Below are positions 45,368-56,520 of a stretch of 64,000 nt of DNA, piece after piece; the stretch's first letter is position 1; every line of letters starts with the position of its first letter. Where the stretch lies: positions 6,448,001-6,512,000 of the forward strand of contig JANTQA010000060.1 in NCBI GenBank assembly GCA_027625915.1, in the 5' to 3' direction. Below the pieces are notes generated by a model. The model was not told where the DNA came from. It saw only the letters and a list, made by a program, of their open reading frames with translations, and searched no databases. The DNA comes from Anaeramoeba flamelloides. Its lineage: Eukaryota > Metamonada > Anaeramoebidae. A program made the translations under genes and the position numbers.

Positions 45368-46155
45368 ATGTCTAACGAACATTCTACTTGGGATAGAATA
45401 ACTGCTTTAAAAAGTTATATCCGCGGTAATTTATATAATATTGTGAAAATATAGCTTATCATGATTTTATGATTTTTTGTGATAAAGTAGGATTAATCGC
45501 AATTTTTTCAGATTATCAAGAATTTATTTTTAATCTTGTTGTAATAACTGTTGTAATCAAAACCTCTATTAAATGAAAAATATAGAAGTTTTATAATTAG
45601 TATAAGCATACCCCTTTTAACTAATATACCAATTATGGCTCTGTTGATATTTTGTCAACATATTAAGTGTTTTTCTCGAAAAAATTTTGTCATACTTTAT
45701 TCTAAGAGAAACAGCAAATTAGAATTATCAAATGCTCATATTTAAAGTAATCGTTTATAATTAATATTATTACTTAATTATTAATTATATTCCTAAAATT
45801 AAAAAATAAAAAATACCACGAGTGGAACATAGATACCACACAAACACACACACACACATACATTTTATTTGTTTCTATAATTAGTTAAATAATAATATTG
45901 AAAACACTCTTTTTTTTCTCCTTAAAAGTATTAAAATCAAATAATGACTCATCGAGATACTTTTGTATACATGTCTAACCTGAAAGATATTCTTTCGTTT
46001 TAATAAAAATTTAATAATCCACCATTCTTTTTAATTTTAATTTTTTATCAAAGAAAAAAATAACAATTATTTCATTGTGAATCAAGAAAAAATTTCCAAT
46101 AATTCAACTTTCAGCTGCTTTAGTAAGAGCCACCCAAACCGGTTACAAAGAGTAA
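45368..46155 (+). CDS. Possible 32-residue spliced gene
   Basis: Exon 1 is 45,368-45,425 (ATG, MSNEHSTWDRITALKSYIR, donor CGCG|GTAATT) and joins in phase to exon 2, 46,115-46,155, after CTTTCAG (ALVRATQTGYKE, TAA). Both exons are balanced in composition and GC-richer than the surroundings, and the ATG context is A-rich. The product would be a short amphipathic helix. An alternative is that exon 2 ends at an internal GTAAAA and the gene continues, or that these are remains of a longer gene. No family recognised. The intron begins with a relic of the outer transposon's right end. An isolated open peptide at 45,944-46,003 (MTHRDTFVYMSNLKD) lies inside the intron. Confidence 0.4.
45418..45572 (+). 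mobile_element. Relic right end of the CGCGATAA-type transposon
   Basis: Aligns with about 40,725-40,878: GCGGTAAT for GCGATAAT, GATTTTATGATTTTT identical, GATAAAGTAGGATTAATCGC against GATAAAGTTGGACTAATCGC, and a final ATCAAAACCTCTATTAAA against ATCAAAACTTCTAATATA. Confidence 0.7.
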
Positions 46156-46463
46156 AATAAAACAGTTTAAGCAACATTTTTTTAAAACTTTTGGTCCAAT
46201 TATTTTTATAAACATCTCTATTAACTTTTTAAAATTTAATTTCAATCAGATCCGAGAATAGAAAATAATATTTAACAAAATTCGTGATCGATTCGGTATG
46301 CCTTTTCTTTTTAGTGTGTTTAAAATAAAAAAAATCAATAAAATTGAAAAAAGATTTATTTCGTAAAGTCCTTTCTTTGTATTTATTTTTTTATTAAAAA
46401 TTATTTTTTAAGGTTTATTTATTTTCTTTTAAAAATCCATTGAATTTATATCAAAAAATAATT

Positions 46464-49400
46464 CTATTTTTTTCCATTTTTTTTATTTGATTTACCTTGT
46501 AAGTCTTTTAATTGTTGACTGATAAAATTTTCAGGATTTTGTTGTTGAACTCTTTTAAATGTATATCCTAAGAAATTCTTTATGGGCTCTGGTTCTTTTT
46601 TTGATTCATTTTGTAGATATTTTTCTTCTTCATCATCGGACAATTCATCTGAGAAATCATCAAAATTTTGTGTATCGATTTCATCATTAATTGTTGGCAC
46701 AAGTGGTGGCGTTAATACCCTCTTTTCAATTTTCGTCCAATCAATATCTTGGAAAAATGCATGGCTTTGAATTTCTTCAACACCATTTTTCCCTAAACGA
46801 TCTTTGGGCTCACAAATTAATTTTGTCATGAGATCTTTGGCTTCTGGGCTTACTATTATATCATCAGGATAAATTAAATTTTCTTTCCAATTCATAATTG
46901 ATTGGAATGTGCCCTTTCTAGTTTTGCTAACAAATGGAGTGAAACCATATAGCATTTCAAACATTATCACACCTTTATGTATATGATATTATTGTTATTT
47001 TTTTTAATTTTTGATTATTTAATAAACAAAAAATTAATAAGTTTATGTATATGAAAATAAATTTAAATTTAATATTAGAGATAATTATTTTATAGTTTTT
47101 TTAAAAAAATTAAAAAAAGTTTTGTTGGTGTTGATAAATATAATTTAAGAATTTCAATTTATTTTTTCATATTATTTTTGCTTTATCGATTAATATAAAT
47201 GTTTTTGATCTAAATCTTTAAATTAAATATACTATATGTGGGTTTTAGAAATTATATGGACTATTAATCATATACACACACATTCAATATACGTAATATA
47301 AATAAACTAGATTTCAAAAATTTTTACCCGCTTTATAATGTTAATGGAAGTTTTTTCGTGTAGGTTTATTTCAGTATTCTCATCAAAAAAATATTTTCAA
47401 ATTTTTGGATCAGAATCATTTTTTCTAATTTTGCAAATTTTTTTTTTGCTTTTTCAAATTTTTGTTTTTCTTTCGTTTTTCTTTTTCTTTTTATTTTTTT
47501 TGAAAAATTTTTGCTTTTCTTTTTTTTATTTTTTTTTTCCTTTTGCAAAAGATCATGTGAAAAAAAAAAAAAAGATCTTGGAAAAAACAAATAATCACTA
47601 AGAAAATTTAGACTATTTATGTCTTTGAAAAAGGATATAATTATTATCAATAAATCTTCTTATTAACCTTTTTTCATTGAAAGTTCATTTATAATAAACA
47701 ATTCGTAAAGCTCATTTCAAAAATTTTGATTTCACTTTTTTTTTAGTTTTTGGTTTTATTTTTAAAATAACAGGCTTTGGTGTGTTTTAGATAATTACAA
47801 AGAAACCTATTAACCAGATTTTATAATTAGTTGTCATTGAATATTTAAGAATTACCTTTTTAAATTTTTTATTTTAGGCGAGGCACGGTTTTTGAAATGG
47901 GGTTTACATTCTAAACTTTGTTTCTGTCAAAGTGGGGATTAATATTTTTTTCAAATATCCATTATTTTTTATAATTTATCCTAATAAGGATAAATAAGAA
48001 AACAGTAGAATAATACACACCAGGGGATAGTTGATATAAATATGAAATAAAACTAATCAATCAATATATTTTCTTATAAATTGAAAAACTCAAATTCTTA
48101 TTTCTCCATTTAGAAAAACAACAAGATTCATCTTGATCTTCAATTGAAGATCAAATAAAATTTTAATAAAAATAAATATGATTTCTCTACAATCATTTTT
48201 ACTGTTTCAATAACCTTAAAATAACACATTTTTACCGAAGTGACTATCTTTCTTGCAACAAAAAAAAATTTTGCAAATGAATTACGTTTTAAAAAAAAAA
48301 TCAAAAAAAAAAAGCAAAATGTGCAAAAATGTGAAAAAATGATTTCAATTTTGAAATTTCCAAAATAAATTTTTTCTTCTAATATCCATCCAAACCCATT
48401 AAACACATTTAATTTCATTCACAACAACAAGGCACATTTGACTAGAAAATGGTTTCTAAACCAAGTTGATCTCGAAATTCCATAAAATAATAATAACAAT
48501 AATTCTGATCTTTGAGATATGTTATTTTGTTGAAATCCCAAAGAAATTCCAATCTTTTATTTTTATTTTTTTTTTTGGGATAAAATCAAGAAAATTTTGA
48601 ATCTTTTTTCATAAATTCGAGGTTTTGATTATGCTTTGATATTAATTTTCTGTATTAATGAATTTTATTTTTTAAAGGTTAAATTGAAGGTAATTAAAGT
48701 AAAGTGATTAATTAAATAGAAATCATGTCTTAATTTACAAATAAAATTAGTAAATAGTTATTTTTTATTTGTTTTGTAAATCCAAAGAACTGTAAAAAAA
48801 AAGAGAACAAAAATATGCTCATTAAAATTAATTAAAACTCTTATTTTTTAATAGCTTTTTTTAGGATAGAATATTATTTTTATTAAAAATAAAATTAGAA
48901 AAAAAAAAAAGCGTACCTAAAGACCACCAATCACAAGTTTCAGTATAACCAGTTTGCCAAAAAATTTCAATAGCAATATAGTCCGGTGTGCCAACGGTTG
49001 AATAAGCTAATTTTCTTCGCTGTTTCCAAGTAGTTTCTCTTAATTTCCTTGATTTTAATGTATTTATTTTTTTACGTCTTTTTGAGGTTGATTTTTGAAT
49101 ATTTTTTTCCATTTTCATTTCATTCTGCACAGATATATATGCGGTACTTAATCCGAAATCAGATAATTTAATATGCCCTTCACGATCTAATAGTAAATTA
49201 TCTGGTTTAAGATCACGATGAATAAAATTCATTTTATGCAAAGTACTTACAGCAATCATTGTTTCTGCAATATAAAATTTAGTTTGTTCTTCAGTTAAAA
49301 CTTGATTTCTAATTAAATGGGTCATCATATCTCCACCTATAGTTTTAAAATTGGCCAAAATCAAAATTTAGAGAATTGGAATGAGATGAAGCCATATTAA

Positions 49401-52400
49401 TTAATATTATTATCAGAAATGTTGCGGTGTTTTAAAAAATAAAAATAAATTGTGTTATTTTATCAATAATATTGGATTTGAATAACTTTTTCGTAATAAA
49501 AAATTTTGGTGTAATAATTTTTGTTTTTTTTTTAATAAATAAATTTGTGTTTTAATGCTGTTTTTGTTATGTAAAATAAAATAATATATTGGATTTTTTT
49601 ACTTTATTAGATATGGTTACTTGTCTTTTTTTTAATCTGAAACTTGTAAATTGTGAATACAAAAACTTTTCAAAAGCGGAATGAAACAGATAAACTGAAA
49701 TTGTGAAAATTTATGTCAAATATTGAAAACCATTCACCTTCATTTTTTTTAAAAATAACCTTAAGGGATCAGTCCACTACGGCAACAAGGACAAAAGTTT
49801 AAAATATATTATTGGTGGTATTCTCTACTTACAAATTTTGTATATGCCAAGTGTAAAAAAATTCTGATAGACTAAGAAACCCAAAAAAAATATTTTTTTT
49901 GTGAGATCAATTTTTTTTTCCCATTTTTTCCGAAAAAGAGAACCTTATAAATTCATTTTATTTCTCACATTATAAAGAGTTTTTACCTTGTTTATAGTCA
50001 TTTCCATCATTATTATTCAATAACAACTCTTTGTTACCAGGAATATTAAAATAAAGATTATTTTTCTTTTTTCGGATAATTCTTTTGGTTAACCAAAAAA
50101 AAATGATTTATTCAACCAATTGAAATATAATTGTATTGATTTAAGAAGGATAGTTATAATCATTAAATTTTTAAATTCTTTACAAATTTTACCCAGAAAT
50201 TATGTTTTTATTTTAAGATGAAATTAGATTTTTTAAAATAAAATTTTCTTCAAGATATTTTTAAATTAGTTAATTTTATCTCCAAAATTCAAAATCAATT
50301 TTTTTCTGACAAAAATGATTTAAATTGTTATATAAGGATTCTTGTGAATAAGACCAAACAATTTGTTAAAAAATTTTTCAAAATTCTTAAATTGAAATTT
50401 TTTTTCATTTTTTGGAAAACCAGAAAACAACTTTTTTAAAACATTATTGAATAAAAAATCTTTGCTTAATAGATCTCAATTTAATTGATAAACTTTTGTT
50501 AAACTTCTATCAAATATTCATTTATTTAATCACATATACTTCAATAAGTTTTATGGGCTGATATTTGTATTGAAATATTAATTATTAAAAATAATAACAA
50601 AATAAAAAATTTTCTTTCAAAATCAATACTTTCCCACATAAAACGAAAAATATGTTTTCCCAGTTTCAAGAATTAACTTAATTGTTAATAAAAATAATAG
50701 GTTACTTTTTTGAGTTTTATATTGGAAACATGCGAATTTTGAATTTCAAAAAAGAGATTCAAATCAATAAATTGTTTAGATGAGGTTAACTCATCCATTT
50801 CATAAGTCGAAACACAAATTACAAAAAAAAATTTTTTTCAAGATCTTTACAAGATTTCAATTTATTTTTAAAAAATACTGCTCCCTTAATAATAATTTAT
50901 ATAAAATCTCAGATTTATTTTTTCATTATTATTCTTTCATAAAATGAAAAAAAAACAAAAAATCAATAATATGCCATTTTAGACAATTGGTATAATATAT
51001 TTTATTGAAATATTTTTCAATATTCACTTCAAATTAAAAATTAAATTAATTTGCCAAAATAAAGACTTTAATTATTCTTTAAAGTTTTAACATTTGTTTG
51101 TTTTTTATTGTTTCTCAAATTATCCAATTTTTTTAGATAAAAGAATATTTTTATTACTTTGTTTAGGGAAGTTGGTATATTTTACCCTTTTTGAGTGTCT
51201 CAGTTCATTTGAAATTGAATAATGAAAACATTATCTTTAACTTTATAAAAATAAAATAAAAAGAGTGGGGGGTATCCAAGTATAACATATTTACAAACTA
51301 ATTAAAAAATAGAAATTAAAAAAATTAAAAAATTGATCAGAAAAGATAAAAAAAAAAAATCATTTATTTTTTGATCTTCTGTGTAATATTTGATAAACTT
51401 ACTTCTTCTTTGCTCAATTTTATTGTTAATTATGAATGAAAAAACTTTTCTTCTCTGAATTTTTGAGAAACAAATTACTTGTTATTTTGTAAGAATTGTC
51501 AAAATGAATTTTTAATTCCCTATTTTTCATTTAATTCATCTAAACTATTTTTCAGTCAAAGGGGGCCAGTTGTAATGGTATAGTACACGTGTTTAAAGGG
51601 TTTGCATAGATATTAGAAGAAAAATTTTATTTTGGAAATTTTCAAAATTGAAATCATTTTTTCACATTTCTACACATTTTTGTTTTTTTTTTTCGATTTT
51701 TTTTTTAAAAACGTCATTCATTTGCAAAAAATTTTTTAGTGCAAGATCAATAGTCACTTGGTAAAAACGTGTTATTCTAATGTCATTGAAACCATGTAAA
51801 GATTGTTGAGAAATCTATTGATTTCTATTGCAATTCAATTCGATCTTTGATCCAGATATTTGCTTAATAAATGTGAAAAATTTTCACTTCATTTTCATTT
51901 TCTTTTTCAAACAGATATCAAAAATACCAACAAACTTCGTTTGGGGGCTTGGTTTCTAAAAGAAAAGTACGGAAAATGAAGTGGAAAATGTTTCATATTT
52001 ATTATTCAAATACCAGTAGAAGTTCAAAACGAGCATCGTTGTTTTTCTTAATGGGGCCCTAAGTATTTGAGTTTTGAAATTTTTAAGAAAATCCATTGAT
52101 TAATTAGTTTTCTTTCAGACATGTATCAACAATTCTTTGTTGTGTATTATTCTGTTTATTTCTTATTTGTTCTTCAAAGGTCAATTATATAAAATAATTG
52201 ATATTTGAAAAAAACGTTGGGCCCCTTTGACTGAAACAGAGTTTACATGGTTTAATCATAGGCTCTTTTGTGTTACAGGCTGCATCCTTAAACTTGTTGC
52301 TATTTTTTTTTTCTCAGATAAAGATTTAAATTCATCATGAAATATTTTTGAATAAGTTTGTTGCATTTCCTTTTCCTGAAACATATTTCACAGGTGGAAT

Positions 52401-53879
52401 AATTAAATCAATCCATGTACAATAAAATGATTCAAAAAAAAAAAAAAAAAAAATAATCTTCGAAAAACTATCTTGTTACTTTATATCAAGATAATTTTTT
52501 CTCATAAACGATCCAGTCAATAGAATGATAAAAAAACAAAGCAAATTGGTAACCACAAAGCAACTGTGGGGTTGGGAAATCGTACACTTTCTCATTAAAA
52601 TGGTCATTCTAAATTAGACTTTTTTTAAATAAAGACAAAATTTCAAAAATCGGCAATGTATCCTGAAGAAAAGTCTTATTTCATTTTTATTTATTTTGAT
52701 TGTTTGTAATTTTTACTCAAACTTTAATGAGTTTTGTTTGTTGGGAATAAGAAAGGAATGTACCAAAAACGAAAAGAAATTTTTTTCTTTTTTTTGTTTT
52801 TTTCTATTTTTTTTTTTTTTAATAATAAGTGGTGTTGGATTTTGAACCTGTTCTGATCTTTGAAAAAAGAGAAAAAAATAATTCAAGAAATGTGGTAATT
52901 ACTTGATCAAAAAGAAATTTTTTTGCAAAAACGCACACAATGCAAAAAAAAGTTTTCAAATCATCCAAAGAATTCAAAACAAAACAAATTATTAATAGAC
53001 ACGATACATTTGTCTAATTAGAGGTCATTAAAAATAATAATAAAAAATAATTTCCATTGATATCTTGGTGATAACTAATACTGAAACACCAAAACAACAA
53101 TTTTCAAAAGAATGATAACAAACAAAACAAAAAATAATTACAAAAAAAACAAAAATTTGAGAAACAAAAGAATTACCTGGTACATATTCCATGATCAAGT
53201 ATAAATAATTTTCATCCTGGAAACTATAGAATAAATTTACAACCCAAGGGTTGTCGATTAAAACCATCAAGTCTCTTTCTGTTTTGACGTGATCAACTTG
53301 CCCGTGAGCAATCATTTTTGTTTTTTTTAATGTTTTCATTGCACATATTTTATTATTTGATTTATCTTTCACAAGTTGGATCTATAAAAAGAGAGATTTC
53401 AAATAAATAAAAAAAAAGAAAAAGTTAAATTGAAAACATAAAAAGAATTGACAATTAACACACCAGACAATTCATTAAAAAGAAAATATTTTGAATTGTT
53501 CGAATTTTAGTGGAGGAATTGAAATTTGTTTAAAGTTTTTTTTTTTTTTTTTTTGTTGTAAATAACAAAAAGAAAAGATCTTACTGTACCAAAGGCGCCC
53601 TTTCCAATAATTTTAACGATTTGAAAGTCTGTAGCTTTGAGTCTCTGAAGTTTTAAAGAAAAAACACGGTTTTCCATTTTAAAAAAATTCTCTCGTAGAA
53701 TTTTTATTTCTTTTTTGGTCAAATTTTTTTCATTAAGCGCTCGTTCAAATTCAATTCGTCTGGTTCGTTTATTTTACATCAAGAAGAAATAAAAAATTAA
53801 AAAAAAAAAATTAATTGTTGTTTTGGGACAAAGGATAAAAAGGATCAAATTGCATGATGAAAAACAGAAATCAAAAAGA

Positions 53880-53914
<35 letters not shown>

Positions 53915-54354
53915 TGTTTTCAGAATTGGCTCTTGTTAAAAGAGTTTAATATTTGTTGTTTTTGCGTTTTTGTGAAATTACAAAACCACGTATCTTTCTG
54001 AATTTGTTTTGTAATTGATTATTTTTTTAATTTTTTTTTTTTGGTTTTGTTTTATTTTCCTGTAAATATTCAAGAAGGTAAATAAAATTCTTAAAATGAG
54101 TGTACTTACCGATTAATTCTTTCCTTTGTTGATTTAAATAGATCGTCATAGTAATTTTCGAGATAAAGCTTGACTTCTTGCGATCTAATCAGCACCTTTT
54201 CAGAAGGTTGGATTTCTTTCTTACGAGAAGACAAATTTTCTTCTGATCTATCTGAATCCAGATCGGAAGAATTTTCAGAATTTGAGTACTCACTTGAAGA
54301 TGTATTGAGTTGGACACTATTGTTTTTTTTTCGTTTTTTTTGAAAAATTGACAT
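46464..54354 (-). CDS. NDR/LATS-family AGC protein kinase, five exons
   Basis: Predicted 517 residues. Exons are 54,354-54,110, 53,759-53,585, 53,381-53,177, 49,336-48,917 and 46,972-46,464, all in phase. After a Ser/Asp/Glu-rich start comes the MOB-binding N-terminal regulatory helix (KLYLENYYDDLF, NRRIEFERALNE). The kinase domain follows: GKGAFGT glycine loop, AMKTLKK lysine, EYVPGGDMMTHL, HRDLKPDNLLLD, SDFGLS. A basic insert precedes the activation loop as in NDR kinases (STSKRRKKINTLKSRK), then AYSTVGTPDYIAIEIF with the activating Ser. The APE motif reads AIE, a Pro-to-Ile change. The C-tail carries the hydrophobic motif FLGYTFKRV with its Thr. NDR kinases act with MOB proteins in morphogenesis and cell-cycle signalling. 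Introns of 3.84 and 1.94 kb hold repeats; the smaller two are 350 and 203 bp. Confidence 0.93.
47330..47905 (+). repeat. Dispersed repeat R3, copy 2 (kinase intron 4)
   Basis: Partner of 22,561-23,185: CTTTATAATGTTAATGGAAG, TTTTTCTAATTTTGC, AATTCGTAAAGCTCATTTCA, ATAATTAGTTGTCATTGAAT and GGCGAGGCACGGTTTTTGAA align. Confidence 0.6.
47921..48447 (-). mobile_element. Kinase-intron TIR element, copy 1 (reverse orientation)
   Basis: Ends read TTTCTGTCAAAGTGGGG on the left and, mirrored, TTTTCTAGTCAAATGTGCC from the right. The interior matches the reverse complement of 51,549-52,237, e.g. AATAAGAAAACAGTAGAAT against AATAAGAAATAAACAGAAT and CAAAATGTGCAAAAATGTGA against its mirror. About 527 bp. Confidence 0.7.
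51549..52237 (+). mobile_element. Kinase-intron TIR element, copy 2
   Basis: Clean inverted ends, TTTCAGTCAAAGGGGGCC on the left and GGGCCCCTTTGACTGAAA on the right, enclose about 690 bp without coding sequence. It matches 47,921-48,447 in the opposite orientation. Confidence 0.8.
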
Positions 54355-56520
54355 GCTTATTTGAGTTTTTATTATGTGAGTTAGAGTTGAATTTTTTTTT
54401 TTGTTTCAAAAGCTTGTTTGTGAAGAACAAAAACACGAAGGCTTCGAATTTCTGATCTTTTATTTTAAAAGTAAAAAAAGTGATATTTGGTAAATAGGTA
54501 GAATTTGTCTTTTAGTTGGATGTCGTTCCGTAAAAGACGTTCTTAATTTTTGTTACTTTGAAAAACAAAATGATAAAAAATGACAAGTATGCTCCACTAT
54601 TATCAATGATTCGAATAAGAATAAATGAAATAAAAAGTGGTGAGTTGTTTGAATTTGTTTTCAGGTTCGTTGTTAAAACAAAAGTGGAGGAAATATTTTC
54701 TTTCAACTGAATTTTTAAATCTTGGAATAGTATTTTGATTTCATTTTTTTGTTCTTTGTTTTGAGAATTTTTCTCATTTTTTTAACTTTATGAAATGGGT
54801 TACCAAATCAAAGAAAAACCTTCAATTATTTTTCAAAAATTAGTTAAACTTTATATATTTAATACGTTGGTCTAAAATATTTGTGTTGAGGATATAAAAA
54901 AGTGTCTTTAAATAAAAAAGGTGCTTTTTTTCTTCTTCTTCGTATTACAAGACAACCCCTAACCCAGTGTATCAATATTTTACCGATACTCGAATCGATT
55001 TTGAAGGTACATTCTTCATAATTTTAAAGAAAATTTCTGATTATTAATTGGATTTGTTGAAAAGATTTTTGAATTTTCTCAGTTTTTTTGATGATCATAA
55101 TTATCTTCCAAAAATTAACTCTTCATTTTAAAGATACAAATTCTCCAATTTGATCCTTTATTTTTAGGATTTCTTTTTAAATAATTTAACTATAAGAAAC
55201 CAACACCATATTTACTAGGGTTTTAAGGTAGTTTTTTTTGAATTCAAACACAAACTTTAGAGTAAAATACCAACAGGCTGTGTTTTTTTGAAAGACTGGT
55301 ATACCAAGTATCAACAGGCTTTTTTAAAAACCCTTGTTTAAAATTCTATTGAAAATTCAAGTGTTCAATTTACTTAACAGGCACTTGATCTTATAATCTG
55401 ATAATGTTTCAGAGGATTATCTTTTTTATCTTGCCTGAAATTCTTTTCATTTAGGATTCTGAGATCATCCAATTTATATCCCAATAAAATATCTGAAAAA
55501 AAAATATCATACCAATATATGACCCAAACAAATTGAGATCTATTTCTTGGGTTCCGTAAAATTTATTAAGAAAAAAAAAAAAAAATAGAGAAAATGAAAA
55601 TCCTATTGAAATTTTTTCCCAATAATTATTCAAACTAAGTAAAGAAAAAATATCAAAAAGGTATGATTTTAGCTTGTGGATAATTTGTTTGTTTTGAAAG
55701 ATCAATTGTTTTTATCATCTATAATAATTTGTTTGACACTTTTTGTAACTTTATGTTGAGTAAACTAAGTGTACTTAATGGATAGAAATTTTAAGATTTG
55801 AAACTAAGGTTTACAAGTTGAAATTTTATCCGATTTATTATTCAAAGTCTTTGTGTTTTTTCTAATTTTTTCAGAGATTCAAAAAATAATAGTATATCCT
55901 GGACATCAAAATTAAACAAGTTGGAATTCATTTATGGATGAAATAGAAATTATTTGACAAGAAAGGAATTACTTTGGATCAAAAATATAAAATGTAAAAG
56001 ATCCAGCAAAACTATGATACAGAACAATCAGAAGACTGTACATCTAAATTTTAAATTTTCTTGTACCCTCTAATAAAACAGAAGAAACTTTCAACATTTT
56101 GTGTTCAGGAAAAACTGTCTGTTGTAAATAAGGTGCTTTTTCATTATTACTTGTTTGGTGTGATGGCTTGAAGAATTATTTTGTATTTACTAATTGTTTG
56201 TTTGATCTGAATATTGAATTTATTTGTTATTATGTTTTTTGTTTTGTCTTATTCAAAGAAAAAGTTCTTCGATCTTTGAGTTAAATCTCTTAACGAGTTC
56301 TTAATGAATAAAATTCAAATAAGACTTTGGAAAATCTTTTCATTTTACTTTTAAAAGTAAAATAACCCAACTCTTAATTAACAACTTGTGGGTTTAATTT
56401 TCAACAAATACCAATTTCTCACTAACTGCTTTTTGTGATTTCATTTTTTTTTTTAATTGAGATTCGTAATTACATTTATTTTTTTTTAATTTAATCCTTT
56501 TTGGATCACTTATTAATTAG
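54355..56520. other. Intergenic region between divergent kinase and NOP56 genes
   Basis: Probably holds both promoters. The NOP56 ATG directly follows TTATTAATTAG, an acceptor-like sequence, so a 5'-UTR intron is possible. A block near 55,155 resembles 42,400. No gene recognised. Confidence 0.5.

Noticed and set aside
45944-46003. Peptide MTHRDTFVYMSNLKD, resembling the start of 14-3-3 proteins (VYMAKLAEQ)
   Set aside because: Only a dozen residues, no usable donor, and no downstream 14-3-3 exons found; probably chance or a tiny relic.
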